From Hirsutella rhossiliensis (taxonomy: Eukaryota > Ascomycota > Sordariomycetes > Hypocreales > Ophiocordycipitaceae): a stretch of 64,000 bases of DNA. A program made the position numbers and the translations under genes. Each line of letters begins with the position of its first letter. Position 1 is the first letter of the stretch. Below the pieces are notes generated by a model, which was not told the origin of the DNA, ran no database searches, and worked only from the letters and a program-made list of their open reading frames with translations. This document shows positions 24,061 to 34,572 of this stretch, in pieces. The DNA is taken from positions 3,038,001-3,102,000 of the forward strand of contig NW_025408671.1 in the NCBI RefSeq assembly GCF_020360975.1, read 5' to 3'.

Positions 24061-24373
24061 GCCTCCAACTCCAACCCCAAACACCACCCATCACCATCGT
24101 CGCCATCACTACTTTCCATCCCCCACTCTCCCCGTCCCTCGCCTCCTCTGCACCCATCGCACGCACTCATTCTTTGCCTCTCCGAGAGCCGCCTCCCCCA
24201 GAGGCTGCCCGCACTCTCCAGCGCACGGCTCAACTGCGAGAAATGTCCGTTGCCGCCGCCGACTGCGCCCTTCGATACTGACTCCTCCGCCCCCCTACTC
24301 CTCGCTCGCTCCCTCTCCCTCCCTCCGTTGTCACAGACTTCGTTTCTTACCTATTCCGCGAGAACAAGCCACC

Positions 24374-26453
24374 ATGTTGACCAACTGGTTCTCCCCTCCC
24401 GCAGGCAGCAGCCGCTCCTCGACCGATGACGCTCGCGCCGCCGACACGGATGACGATACCCAGGTCATGGAGCCCGACCAGGGCAACGGTGAGGCCTCCC
24501 CCCATGTCCCCGTGCCCCGTCGACTTGCGCCCTCGTCGCGCGCCGGGGAACCGAGTTGCCGCCCGCTGACAGGCAACCTCCTCGGCCGCAGTCCTCTCCC
24601 ACATCATCTCCCAGCTACGGCCCGGCGCCGACCTGAGCCGCGTCGTCTTGCCCACCTTTATCCTCGAGCCCCGGAGCATGCTCGAGAGAATAACAAAGTT
24701 TGATGCCCCTACTCGCCTCCGCTCCCTGTCCACCCGCGCGCTGACCACCCTTGCCGCAGCTTCATGTGCCATCCCGAGATGCTCCTCCACATCCCTGCCA
24801 TAGACGACCCCGTCGAGCGCTTCCTCTCCGTTGTCAAGTTCTACCTTACTGGCTGGCATATCCGCCCTCCGTTCGTAATCCCCCCAACCTGCCTCCCTTC
24901 CACCCCAGACGCGAGGCGGCCCGAGAATCACACTGACAAGAATCCTCTTGCAGAGGCGTCAAGAAACCGCTCAACCCCATCCTGGGCGAAGTCTTCACCT
25001 GCTCCTGGAACCTCGATGGCCAGCATCGAGCATACTACGTGTCCGAACAGACCTCTCACCACCCGCCCAAGTCGAGCTACTTCTACATGGCCCCCCATTA
25101 CCACATCCGCATCGACGGCACCTTGAAGCCCCGGAGCAAGTTCCTCGGCAACTCGGCCGCCAGCCTCATGGAGGGCATCGCCTTCCTGAGCCTGCTCAAC
25201 AGGGGCAAGGACCCCATCAAGGGAGAGCAATAGTCGGTGGCGTCCTTTACTCCATCCCTCCAGGTCCAACCAACCGCTTGCTGACTGGACTTCGCAGCAT
25301 CATAACGCAACCAAACATGTATGCGCGCGGCATCCTCTTTGGCAAGATGAAGTATGAGCTCGGCGACCACAGCTTTGTCCGCTGCCCCGAGCTCGACTTG
25401 GTGGCCGACGTCGACTTTAAGACCAAGGGCTGGGTCGGAGGCACCTACAACGCCATCGGCGGCGCCATCAAGCGAGAGAGCACGGGCGAGGTCCTCTACG
25501 AGCTCTCGGGTCTGTGGAGCGAAGAAATGTTCATCAAGGATATGGCGGCAAGTATCCCCAGATGCTTCGTCATCTGCCATGCGCCGCGCTGACCGTTCCC
25601 ATCCCCACGCAGACGGGCCAAAGGGAAATGTTCTTTGACGCAACCAGGTCAAAGCCCAGCCCACCGCAGGTGCGGCCCATCGACGACCAGGACGAGCGCG
25701 AATCGCAACGGCTCTGGGAAAGGACGGCCAGAGCCGTCAAGGAGCGGAACCACGAGGTCGCGACCGACGAGAAGACCAAAATTGAAGATCGACAACGAGA
25801 AGAGGCCGCCGCCCGGGCTCAAGAAAATGTCGAATGGCATCCGCGGCTGTTCCGGAGGGTCAAGGGAGGTCCAGGCGGGCCCGAGGAGGGCCAGGAGGAC
25901 TTGGAGTGGATCATCAACTCGGCTGTGTAGGTGCTCAAGGACCCGGCATCGGCCGACATGCCCCTGACAGTGATTGTGCAGAGACCCGGCGGCGCCGCCC
26001 GAGAAGCAAGTCGAGCAGATACTCTGCATCTACCCCATCGTCGAGGGCCAGAAGCTGGGCCAAGACATCACCATACCGCCACGTAAGGCCGAGAGCCAGC
26101 CACCCGCCCCTGCCCCAGCTTCTGCTCCTGTCCCTGCGGATATTCCTGCGGACGTTGCGGCGGATTTTCCTGCGGATGCGGCTGCTCCAGCCGCTGCTGC
26201 TGCCCCGGCCCCAGCTCCGGCTCCGGCTCCGGCCGCGACGTCAAACGGCAAGGCGGCTGAAGAAAGCCTCATAGACTTTGGCGGCGGCGATGACGTGGTC
26301 GCTCCTCCACCTCTACAGGCGCCCGCGAAACACCAGCCGGACGTAGTGGAGAGCGCGCTCGCGTTGACGGGTAAGGCGCCCGAGGGGCCGCTGATTGACT
26401 TTACGCAGGAGATGAAGAAGGACTTGCCGCAGCGGGACAAGACTGCTTTGTAG
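24374..26453 (+). CDS. Oxysterol-binding protein family lipid transfer protein (Osh type)
   Basis: Seven exons: 24374-24488, 24592-24697, 24760-24870, 24954-25232, 25298-25547, 25613-25926 and 25982-26453, 548 residues. Continuity across joins matches the family ([44 protein letters not shown]). The lipid-binding signature EQTSHHPP is at 25048-25071. The fifth intron starts with GC (GCAAGT) instead of GT; only this donor keeps [13 protein letters not shown] in frame. Short Osh proteins move sterol and phosphatidylserine or PI4P between membranes. There is no PH domain or ankyrin repeat, so it is of the short Osh4-Osh7 class. Beyond the lipid domain is an unusual ~150-residue Ala/Pro-rich tail with two LIDF motifs ([18 protein letters not shown]). 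A GTAAGG inside the last exon could be an unused donor. Confidence 0.9.
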
Positions 26454-26939
26454 ACGCATGAGCTCGTCATGACGACTGGGGGAACTGGCGTTTTTTCTTT
26501 CCTTTTCTTTCTTCAACATGTTAAGACGGATAAACATGTTTGGCAGGTTGGCACGGTCAGGACGCAACGGCGCGGGTTCCAAGCCCACACATATGGGCCG
26601 GATATCACTGGCATACTGCATCTGCGTTTCCGAGTGCTACGGACTCTGAGCAACGAGATCAAGAGCTTCATTCAACCGGGGCACAAAGAGAGGGACAGAC
26701 GTCCCGTCGACATTTTTTCTCATCCTTGCGCAAACTCGTTTCTCGTCTCTGGAGGAACTCGCAGTTGGATTCCATATCATGGTACACGACGAGAATCGTG
26801 GAGACACGGCACCGGATTTTCACTCCAAAATTTATAACCGTCCCTAAACAAACGCCGTTTAGTTGCAACTAAGTGCACCGTTCCCGAGTCAATTACACAC
26901 ACACACGGAGTAAATCGCACCAGCCAGCCATGGAACTCA
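26454..26939. other. Convergent 3' spacer
   Basis: Lies between the ends of the oxysterol-binding protein and U2AF35 genes. No gene, RNA or repeat is supported. Confidence 0.6.
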
Positions 26940-27717
26940 TCATCTCCGCCTTGTCGGCTCGGGTGTGGGGGAACGGCTGACGCTCCTCTCGTCGCGGCCG
27001 CGCAGCTTCAGCCACTTCTTGGTGCTAAGCGTCAGGTCGCGGTCGAGCTCTTCGCTGGGGTCCTTGCGGTGGATAAAGTTACAGAAGCCGCCGCGGACAC
27101 AGCCCTCGCCCGAGTTGAGGCGGCAGCAGGCCTCGCGGAAGTCGGTGACGGGGCTGAGCTCGCAGTAGATGGGGCGGCCGGCGTACCACCTGCTGTTAAG
27201 GGCGTCGCAGGCCTGCTGGGCCGACTCTTCGTACTTGAAGCGGGCGTAGACGTTGCCGATGAGATCTGGGGCCGAGCGAAGAAGAGTTAGCCGAAGCTGC
27301 CCGCGGCATTTTCGTAGCAAAAAAGAAACCCGGGGGGCAGAAAAACGCACGGTCATTGTTGTTGTCGCAAACGACGAGCTCCTCGAGCTCGCCGTACTTG
27401 CACAGCTCGCACCAAATGTCTTCGTAGAAGGCGTCGAAGTGGTTCTGTAGCTGTGAGGCGTTCATGTGGTTCTTGGGGTCGAACGAGGGGTTCTGGTAGA
27501 GGTTGGGCATGAGGATGGTCTGGCTATACGACGGCTTGACGTGCTTGCGGGAGCAGCGGTCGCCATGGCGGCAGGCACCTATTTTCTTGAGGTTTCGCAC
27601 GCGCGACGTCAGCGAAAAGGCGTGTGTTGAAGCGTCTGCGGAGAGACTCACAAAGTAAAAGGAACAGTTGACCTTGTCGAGCTCGGTGCCGAAGATGGAG
27701 GCGAGGAAATTGGCCAT
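26940..27717 (-). CDS. Splicing factor U2AF small subunit (U2AF35/U2AF23)
   Basis: Three exons, 27717-27652, 27585-27351 and 27265-26940, 208 residues. It binds the 3' splice site AG as a partner of the large U2AF subunit. Order: first CCCH zinc finger ([20 protein letters not shown], split by intron 1), the U2AF-homology RRM ([21 protein letters not shown] ... [13 protein letters not shown]), and the second CCCH finger ([20 protein letters not shown]). The C-terminus is short ([14 protein letters not shown]) and lacks the long RS/Gly-rich tail of animal U2AF35, as in fission yeast. It is divergent from the ELMO gene. Confidence 0.95.
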
Positions 27718-28928
27718 GTTTTGAAGAACTGATATCAGCTAGTATTGCTAAGTGCACTATGAGGGGGGCGAGCGCGGTGGCGTGGCGGGGGGGATGGTGA
27801 CGGAGGCGAGAATGGGATAAGGGCTGGTGACGGGCGCCGATATTTGGCGTTGCTCGAGGAGGAGGACCAAGAGCCGGGGATAGATTTGGTGGACGCGACG
27901 CAGCCTTGCGCCACAGCGATGAGGCTGGATCACGTGTGTGTGGCTGATTTGTCAGTGGAGTTCTCGCTCTCACTCTGTGTTTGTCTTGTGGCGGGAAAAA
28001 GTGAACAAATGCAACGCTGAGCATCAATGATGACCGATTCGTCTGCCCGAATCCATAAAGGTTCATGATCTCCTCAAGAGTCAGTCATGTGCTCGTCCTC
28101 TTTTGCTTGCTGCATCTTGGCCTGGACAGACTTCCACGGCCATCCATCCCCTCTTGACCGAGAGGTGGCCAGCCTGTCTTTAAAGCTAGTCTGGTTAGCG
28201 GACCAAAAAGAACGTTTCATCCAGAAACGTCCAGTAGATGTCATCAAATATGAAAGCTCTTCTTCGCCGCCAGAGGAGGCCAGAAGAGCATTGTAATTAG
28301 AGCTGTGCCCAGGCAATCAGAGAGTGCAAGCAAGATGGCACAAAGGGGGCGCTGAGACCAACAGTGAGTGACGGCATGCACAGTGGACTCCAGGGACTCC
28401 AGGGACCACAACGACCCCTACCAGTCACTGGCTTTTGTACCTCGGTGGCTGCAGCTGCCTCAGCGCAGCCAATCAACGCCGCCCTTGGTCCACGCTTATT
28501 ATTCCGGGGTCAATCCGTGCGGCTCATGCACTGCGACGCTTCCATGCCCACAGGCAACGCCTCGTGTCAGGGCCCCGTGGAGCCCCATCGTCGCCAAATC
28601 TCCCATCCAAAAACCTGATTCAGGGCCGCGTCCTCCTCCCCGGTTCCGCCTCTCCGGTTCCGCCGCTGGCTTGGGCGTTTGGGCCACGTTGCGACAACAA
28701 CAGCGCACCCACCAAACCATCCGCCCACTGACGACGACGGACCACGGCATTGCGACTAGCCGACACGACCACGACGATACGGCGACAACGGCGACAACGG
28801 CGTCAAGATAGCTGGCAGCGGCGGCGGCGGTGGCCGTGGCCGGCAATGCTTTCGCAACCCCCATCATCACCCCCATTTGTCAGACCTCGCCGCTCCCCCC
28901 CTCCCCCTCCTCCGCCGGCGCGCTCTCC
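27718..28928. promoter_or_regulatory. Divergent intergenic region between U2AF35 and the ELMO gene
   Basis: About 1.2 kb separate the two start codons. No supported gene. Frames here overlap on both strands without domain signals. The stretch should hold both promoters; no specific operator could be assigned. Confidence 0.45.
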
Positions 28929-31064
28929 ATGGACCAAGCCGACATACCGGCGCTGCTGTCGCGCCTGGCCAGCGACGAGGATGCCGTCCGCAAAATGGCC
29001 GTCTTCAAGCTGCAGACGTCCATCAACGACCCCGCCTTTGCCGACGTCTTCATCTCCGCCGGCGGCCTCGCCGTCCTGCGCCGCCTCATCATGGGCTCGG
29101 GCGGCAACACCCTCGCCTACGCGCTGCAGAGCCTGACCCGCCTGCTCGAGGTCGACATGGGCTGGGAGATATTCGAGGGCCCCACCGCCACCGACCTCGT
29201 CGAGCGGGCCGTCGAGCTCATTGTCACGAACCCCCTGGTTAATATCCTGAGGGGCGCAATGTCCATCCTCGTCGCCCTCGTCGGCCACTCGGAATCAGAC
29301 GCCATCGGCAAGGCCCTCTGCTCCTCCCCCGGCACCTTTGGCTTCCGTGCCCTCAAACCTGCCGTTGCCGTCTACCCGCAATTCTTCGAGCTCGTCATCC
29401 AGCAGCTGCAGAGCGCCGATCACGCCCTGTGCGCCAATGCCCTCATGCTCATCAACGCCCTGATCCGCGACGCCCTCTCCACCAGTGCCGCCGAGGCCAA
29501 GGGCAGCGAGGAGTGGGTCAAGCTCGTCAAGCGGCTGCAGGACCTCGGCGTCGTCCAGACCGCCTACAAGCTCATGCAGAGCTCTGCGCTGCATGACCTG
29601 GCCCTCCCGATTCTCGAGTTCCAGTCCCTGAGCAAGGTCCTGATACGAAACTGGCGCGAGGTCAAGGTGGACCTGGAACGGCAAGATCACAGGCGCGCCT
29701 TGAAGGGCATCCACCTGGCGAGCGCGCCGGATCGAGCCAGCGTCAACGGAGGGCCCAAGGAGGAGCAGGCCGAGACGGGCAAAAAGGACAGTCGGAAACA
29801 CAACCCCGAGAAGTGGAGGAGGCTGGGCTTTGAAACCGAGAGCCCCGCGCAAGAGTTTGACGCGACCGGATGTCTGGGCATGATGGACCTGGCAGAGTAC
29901 GTCCGGAAGCATGAGGACGGGTTCCAAAAGCTTCTGCTTGAACAGGCCTCCAGGCCCGTGCTGGAGCGCTGCCCGGTGGCTCGGGCTAGCCTGGCCGTGA
30001 CGACGATACTGTACGAGCACTTTGAGATTGACAAGGCGGACCTGGAGGACATCAAGGGCTACCAGGGCGCCGAGGTCAAGGACCAGGACGAGCTCTTCCG
30101 CCCGCTGCTGCTCCAGTGGTCTCGGCTACACACGGCGGGCTTGCTGGGCTTCTTTCGCATATGGAAGGCGACGGGCGCCGAGCAGGACGATTTCGACAAG
30201 GTAGCCGAGCTTGTGCGGATTCTGGTGGCGCAGGTCGTGGGACAGGCGAGCCGGACGCGGAACTTGTTGGAGGTGGAGGACGAGATACTCGAGTACGACA
30301 TTGACCGGCTGCGCGAGGCGCAAATGGAGCTATTGGAGCTTGCGTTTGAGGACACTTGGGGCCAACACCTGCACCAAGTGCGGGAAGTGCTGCAGCAGGA
30401 GGCGCTGCAGTTTGTCAAGGAGCAAAGGGTGCGGTGCCTGCTACAAGGGTCGTGGTTCACCAAGCCAGCGTCACAGCAGCGAGAGGGCGGCGAGGGTGCG
30501 ACCCAAGCCCAGCCCGTGGCGACGCGATGGCGGTTCGCCAAGCTGTCGCACAACCGCCGCCATCTGCACTACGCCGACTTTGAGGAGGAGATGGCGCAGG
30601 ACCCCGGGCTGGACAGTCTGACGGAGCGGGTGGACCTGAGCACCATCAGCTCGGTCGTGTCCAACGTGTCGGTTCCCCACGACGACGCCAAGAGCACGGC
30701 GAGCGGCAGCACATTGCAAAAGGCGGCGGCGGGCAGCGGGCCCAAGGCGACGACCAAGATTACGATATACAGCTACGCGGACGGGGGCGGCGAGGGGGCG
30801 GGCAAGCGAGAGTGCCCGATCCTGACGCTGTGGCCGGTCAGCCAGAGCCTGGCGTCGGAGTGGCTGGACGGGCTGCTGATGCTTCTCAGCCAGGCGCCCA
30901 TCACGGCGGAGACGAGCAAGCTCATCAACCTGGTGAGCGGATACGGGCTGAAGATGCGGCTCCTCAACGTGAGGATGGACTCTGCCTTTGACGGCCCGCC
31001 GCCGGGGGCTGGGGTGGTGCCGAGCAGGGCGGGACTGGACGAGGACTACTTTTTCGAGGTGTAG
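28929..31064 (+). CDS. ELMO/CED-12 domain protein, 711 aa
   Basis: One exon from the ATG at 28929; the frame upstream has no ATG. Residues 1-290 form armadillo-like helices (LLSRLASDEDAVRKMAVFKL, YALQSLTRLLEVDMGWEIF). The ELMO domain follows at about 310-480 (DLAEYVRKHEDGFQKLLLEQ, VTTILYEHFEIDK, PLLLQWSRLHTAGLLGFFRI). A long helix and a PH-like region come next (RVRCLLQGSWF ... RWRFAKLSHNRRHLHYADF ... PILTLWPVSQSLASEWLDGL). The last residues are Pro/acidic. ELMO proteins team with DOCK-type exchange factors to activate Rac/Cdc42-like GTPases; fungal members are thought to act in polarised growth and development, which I infer for this one. Order and length fit the family. Confidence 0.85.
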   Translation: MDQADIPALLSRLASDEDAVRKMAVFKLQTSINDPAFADVFISAGGLAVLRRLIMGSGGNTLAYALQSLTRLLEVDMGWEIFEGPTATDLVERAVELIVTNPLVNILRGAMSILVALVGHSESDAIGKALCSSPGTFGFRALKPAVAVYPQFFELVIQQLQSADHALCANALMLINALIRDALSTSAAEAKGSEEWVKLVKRLQDLGVVQTAYKLMQSSALHDLALPILEFQSLSKVLIRNWREVKVDLERQDHRRALKGIHLASAPDRASVNGGPKEEQAETGKKDSRKHNPEKWRRLGFETESPAQEFDATGCLGMMDLAEYVRKHEDGFQKLLLEQASRPVLERCPVARASLAVTTILYEHFEIDKADLEDIKGYQGAEVKDQDELFRPLLLQWSRLHTAGLLGFFRIWKATGAEQDDFDKVAELVRILVAQVVGQASRTRNLLEVEDEILEYDIDRLREAQMELLELAFEDTWGQHLHQVREVLQQEALQFVKEQRVRCLLQGSWFTKPASQQREGGEGATQAQPVATRWRFAKLSHNRRHLHYADFEEEMAQDPGLDSLTERVDLSTISSVVSNVSVPHDDAKSTASGSTLQKAAAGSGPKATTKITIYSYADGGGEGAGKRECPILTLWPVSQSLASEWLDGLLMLLSQAPITAETSKLINLVSGYGLKMRLLNVRMDSAFDGPPPGAGVVPSRAGLDEDYFFEV

Positions 31065-32061
31065 CCGTTTTCTTTTCTGTTGTGTCCTGTGTCTCATGTG
31101 TGCTGTTGTTTGATTTGATATACCCTTTTGCCTTTGCACCATTCTTGCGGGAAGTACCGGGACGAGGCATAGCGTTTTTGAGTAGACTTTGGCTAAGAGG
31201 AGCTGTGCCTTTCCTTTCTTTTCTGCGTCTTCTGTCCTCGTTTCCGAAGTGCTTGCGTGTAGGTATCCGTACGTTGGAGAGGGGAGAGGAGACGGCGGGA
31301 TGGCCACGACTGTCGACGGATGGCCACTGGAGAGCAACCACGGCATGAGGTGTTGTCGGCCAAGGTGTCGCCATCCATGCATCCATCCACATATGGCGCA
31401 CATACATTGGGTCCAAGATGGCGGTCAGGCGGTCTGGGACAGGAGGCTTTTGAAGCTTCGGTGCCCGACGACGGTGATTGGATCCACGACAGACGCATGG
31501 CGGCGGTATCCAATCATGTCTCGCCCGCCCCTCTGCCGTGCTTGCGGCTTTGGTGCAGGACGGGAGAGCATCTTGAGGCGTGAGACATTGTGTAGTTGGT
31601 CGCGGGCAGGATAAAAGGTCTGTCCATCGTCCACCCTGCCTCTCTCCTTTTTCCCATCCTCCTTCTCTTCCAAGGGCGCGCAGGTCGCGGAGCCACAGTG
31701 GATGGCGCCAAGTCACCTGACCTTGTCTCCCTTATCTCTCCGTCTCCGGGGCTACAGCATGGATGTACATGCACCACTGTAGCCCAGCTCCCTGCTCGCC
31801 CAATTCATCCCACAAGGCAGCCCGTAATTGCGGTCAGCAACCGTGTCTTTTCACCTCCACCTGCTTCCCTCCACCTGCTTCCCTCCACTTGCTTCCCTCG
31901 GGCGTGGCTGAGCAGAGCAGCGAAAAGGAAAAAGCAACACAAAATCTAACCCTGATCGGAAACGTGGCAACTTAAACGTCTCTCCTAAAAAAAAACACCC
32001 TTCTTTCTTCCCGCCGACCAGCTCGACCTTTCCCTCCTCATCGTCCACCCCATCCGCCACC
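31065..32061. other. Intergenic spacer, 3' of ELMO and promoter of PRA1
   Basis: No supported gene. It contains a 14-base tandem repeat at 31857 and a pyrimidine-rich leader just before the PRA1 start. Confidence 0.6.
31857..31898 (+). repeat. Three tandem copies of a 14-base unit
   Basis: The unit CCACCTGCTTCCCT occurs three times head to tail; the third copy has one C-to-T change. It lies about 165 bases upstream of the PRA1 start codon. Confidence 0.9.
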
Positions 32062-32592
32062 ATGTCGCGCATCCAGATCCCCCTCGACGCCCTGACGTCG
32101 CGCCTCAACCTCGGCGACCGCTTCCAGGGCCTCCGCGCCGGCCCTCTGTCCGGCCGCTTCTCCAACCTGCGGCCCGTCTCCGAGTTCTGCGACTTCAAGC
32201 GCCTGTCCAAGCCCGCAACCTTTGGCGAGATGCAGTCGCGCGTCAACTTCAACCTCAGCTACTTCTCCAGCAACTATGCCGTCGTCTTCGCCATGCTCAG
32301 CATCTACGCCCTGCTGACCAACTGGCTGCTACTCTTCGACATTGTCCTCGTCGTCGCCGGCATGTTCCTCATTGGCCGCCTCCAGGGCCGCGATCTCGAG
32401 ATTGGCACCTTTCGCGCCACCTCGTCCCAGCTCTATACCGGCCTCCTCATCGTCGCCGTCCCGCTCGGTCTGATTGCCTCGCCCTTCTCGACCCTGCTCT
32501 GGCTCATCGGCGCTTCCGGCGTGGCCATCCTCGGCCACGCCTCCTTCATGGACAAGCCCATCGATGAGGCTTTTTCCGGGGAGGCGGTCTAG
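32062..32592 (+). CDS. PRA1/Yip3 family prenylated Rab acceptor, 176 aa
   Basis: One exon with a strong start context (CCACCATGTCG). PRA1-family proteins are small ER/Golgi membrane proteins that bind prenylated Rab GTPases and help load them on membranes. The family region is clear: an N-terminal cytosolic helix, RPVSEFCDFKRLSKP, RVNFNLSYFSSNYAVVFAML, then four hydrophobic stretches arranged as two hairpins (VVFAMLSIYALLTNWLLLF, IVLVVAGMFLIG; LYTGLLIVAVPLGLIASPF, LLWLIGASGVAILGHASF). Length is normal. The next gene starts only 164 bases after the stop. Confidence 0.9.
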   Translation: MSRIQIPLDALTSRLNLGDRFQGLRAGPLSGRFSNLRPVSEFCDFKRLSKPATFGEMQSRVNFNLSYFSSNYAVVFAMLSIYALLTNWLLLFDIVLVVAGMFLIGRLQGRDLEIGTFRATSSQLYTGLLIVAVPLGLIASPFSTLLWLIGASGVAILGHASFMDKPIDEAFSGEAV

Positions 32593-32756
32593 GTGGTCGG
32601 CCGCGAGCTCCCAAATTTGCGCCCCAATGGGGAAGACCATCAAGGCGCGGGCGGAGGAGGACCGAGGGGGATGCTGCCCCCTCGAGCTTCTGGGGCGACG
32701 ACCCCAGGATCGAGGAACTGGACACGGATGGGGGCGACGGCGCCGACACTCGCCTC

Positions 32757-33911
32757 ATGTCTTCGAGGCGCAACGCAACGCGCTTTGTCAGCGATTCTCT
32801 TCATTTTACGGGTATAGACTTGGGTGACCGGATGGGCGGCACGGTGCGCCGCAGGCGTTATGGCGATTCGGATGATGACTACGACGACGACGAAGGCTCT
32901 AGCACTTGCAGCGAAGAAGAGGAATACGGGGGCGCCGAGGACGCGGCTTCGCAGGACATGGGTGAAAAGGAGGAGGCCTTGATCCAGTCGGCGCTGCAGC
33001 GCATCAGTCGGGCGCGGGCCAAGGGCAAGGCCGACGTCAAGCTCAACAAGGAGGAACTGGCGGCTCTGGAACGGAGGCGGAAGCGCATGCAAGAAGAAGA
33101 AGAGCGGAAGAAACGGAACTCGGGCAGCGAAAGCAGCCGCGGCAAGAAAAAGGCCAAGCAACAGCGGATTGCGGTGCCCCTTTCGCACCTGGAGCCCGTC
33201 TCCCGCAAGAGGGGGTCGGCGCCACGGCATGTCTCGACGGGCGATCTGCCAGACGACCAAGCCCCGCCCCAGGTGTACCCTCCGATGGGATATTTTCCGC
33301 CGCCTTCTTCGTCTCGCTCTCGGCAACGATCCGGGACGACGTCCTCAAGGGCGCCCAGTCGTGCGCACGAGGAGCGAGGCTCGTCGCCGTACCAACAGGA
33401 CTACCTGCCGCCATGGCCTCCTGCGAGCAGGCACGTCTCTGACTCTGCGACACGAACTCGCTCGTCTCGAAGCTCTCACTACGACGACTCCTTCTCGGGA
33501 AGCCGCACTCACCTGGATCCGTTCCTGTACCAGACGGCGGGTCCGTGTGCCCCTCCGGCGGGCCCCAGACGGTACGTGTCTGGTCCGGCCGAAGTTGTCT
33601 ACGACCCGCGTCGGGGAGGAGCGGCAGGCTTTGCTGTCCCCGGGGCTCGGCACGGGTCACGGCAAGGGTCGCGGCAGGGATCACGGCGACAGAGTCTGGA
33701 CGACGAGCCGAGCGAGAACGAGAGCGAGACGAGCGGAGATAGCACGAGCGATGATGGCGGCAACGGGCCGCGGGCCAGCGAGCCGCGGGCCAGGGGGAGG
33801 GACATGGACATTGTGGTCGAGGTGTCGCCAGAGCGCGAGCCGGCCAAGAAAAAGCCGTCGCCGCCGGCCAAGAAGAAGTCGGCGTCGGGAGGCAAACGCA
33901 AGAAGAAGTGA
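32757..33911 (+). CDS. Low-complexity, Lys/Arg/Ser-rich fungal protein, 384 aa
   Basis: I took the ATG at 32757. The same frame is open upstream beyond the PRA1 stop and encodes a plausible acidic segment (SSFWGDDPRIEELDTDGG) but has no ATG there. The nearest upstream ATG (MGKTIKARAEEDRG) is in another frame, so the true 5' end is uncertain. The visible protein has an acidic patch (DSDDDYDDDEGSSTCSEEEE), a basic Lys/Arg helix with NLS-like KKAKQQR, a long Ser/Arg/Pro-rich middle, a GSRQGSRQGSRRQS repeat, and a Lys-rich tail (KKKPSPPAKKKSASGGKRKK). It is probably nuclear and disordered; function unknown. Confidence 0.6.
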   Translation: MSSRRNATRFVSDSLHFTGIDLGDRMGGTVRRRRYGDSDDDYDDDEGSSTCSEEEEYGGAEDAASQDMGEKEEALIQSALQRISRARAKGKADVKLNKEELAALERRRKRMQEEEERKKRNSGSESSRGKKKAKQQRIAVPLSHLEPVSRKRGSAPRHVSTGDLPDDQAPPQVYPPMGYFPPPSSSRSRQRSGTTSSRAPSRAHEERGSSPYQQDYLPPWPPASRHVSDSATRTRSSRSSHYDDSFSGSRTHLDPFLYQTAGPCAPPAGPRRYVSGPAEVVYDPRRGGAAGFAVPGARHGSRQGSRQGSRRQSLDDEPSENESETSGDSTSDDGGNGPRASEPRARGRDMDIVVEVSPEREPAKKKPSPPAKKKSASGGKRKKK

Positions 33912-33944
33912 TGCGGCGGCCAGTCTGGCCTGTCGTTTGTTTTT

Positions 33945-33968
33945 CGTCGTCGTCGTCGTCGTCGTCGT
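33945..33968 (+). repeat. (CGT)8 microsatellite in the 3' flank
   Basis: Eight uninterrupted CGT units 34 bases after the stop codon of the 32757-33911 gene. Confidence 0.9.
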
Positions 33969-34218
33969 TGAAAGGGAATTGGTATCGTTAATAGAGTCAT
34001 CTGCATCTCGAAGTTGGGCCCAGTTGGAGCCCGGCCGGGCGGCCGTCTGTTGGCCCGTCCCGTCCCGTCTGTAACTGCAGGTCGGGGCCGCCGGCATAAT
34101 ACATGGCGCTACAGCCAGCCGAGGGACCGCCCCGCGTCCAAGTGCCGTGCTGCAGTGGGAATGCCGTTACGTAACCCGCTGCCTCGGCTTTGGAATCCCT
34201 GTCCGGGAGCTCGAGCTT

Positions 34219-34238
34219 CCATCCATCCATCCATCCAT
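34219..34238 (+). repeat. (CCAT)5 microsatellite
   Basis: Five perfect CCAT units in the spacer upstream of PEX4. Confidence 0.9.
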
Positions 34239-34572
34239 TAGACCCAAGCCATTGCCGTTGCAGCCCAACAACGCCTCGCCCTGACGCAATTTGCATCTCT
34301 CACTCTTCGCCTCGAACCCGGAATACACGTGTCGCACAACCACCCTTCCGGCTCACACGTACCTCGCATCGTTCGCGGGCAGCAACAGACAACGGGGGCG
34401 GGGGCGGCATCCAGCCATCGAGACCAAGAAGACGCCATCCTCGAGCGGACGAGAGGGGAAGCCGAGGAGAGAGCGCGCCGGCCGGGTGTCTTGACCAGCA
34501 CACAACACACAAACAACACGTATATATACACGGGGGCCCTGGGCGAAGGGGCCGGAGGATTCGGCTGCCGCC

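Larger units (their letters stand above)
22695..24373. other. Intergenic spacer and promoter of the oxysterol-binding protein gene
   Basis: No supported gene. It holds the 14-base palindrome at 23100, a GGTACC-type site near 23270, a CT-rich tract (23765-23830), a CCA microsatellite (24028-24060) and a C/T-rich leader up to the ATG at 24374. Frames that span 23796-24429 are low-complexity translations of this leader. Confidence 0.6.

Noticed and set aside
23796..24429. Overlapping plus-strand frames in the leader of the oxysterol-binding protein gene
   Set aside because: Translations of CT-rich and CCA-repeat DNA (His, Pro and Thr runs); they belong to the 5' leader.
26565..26590. A GGTTCC-containing stretch resembling a tRNA T-arm
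   Set aside because: No matching acceptor stem or anticodon arm could be drawn around it, and the T-loop consensus is not met.
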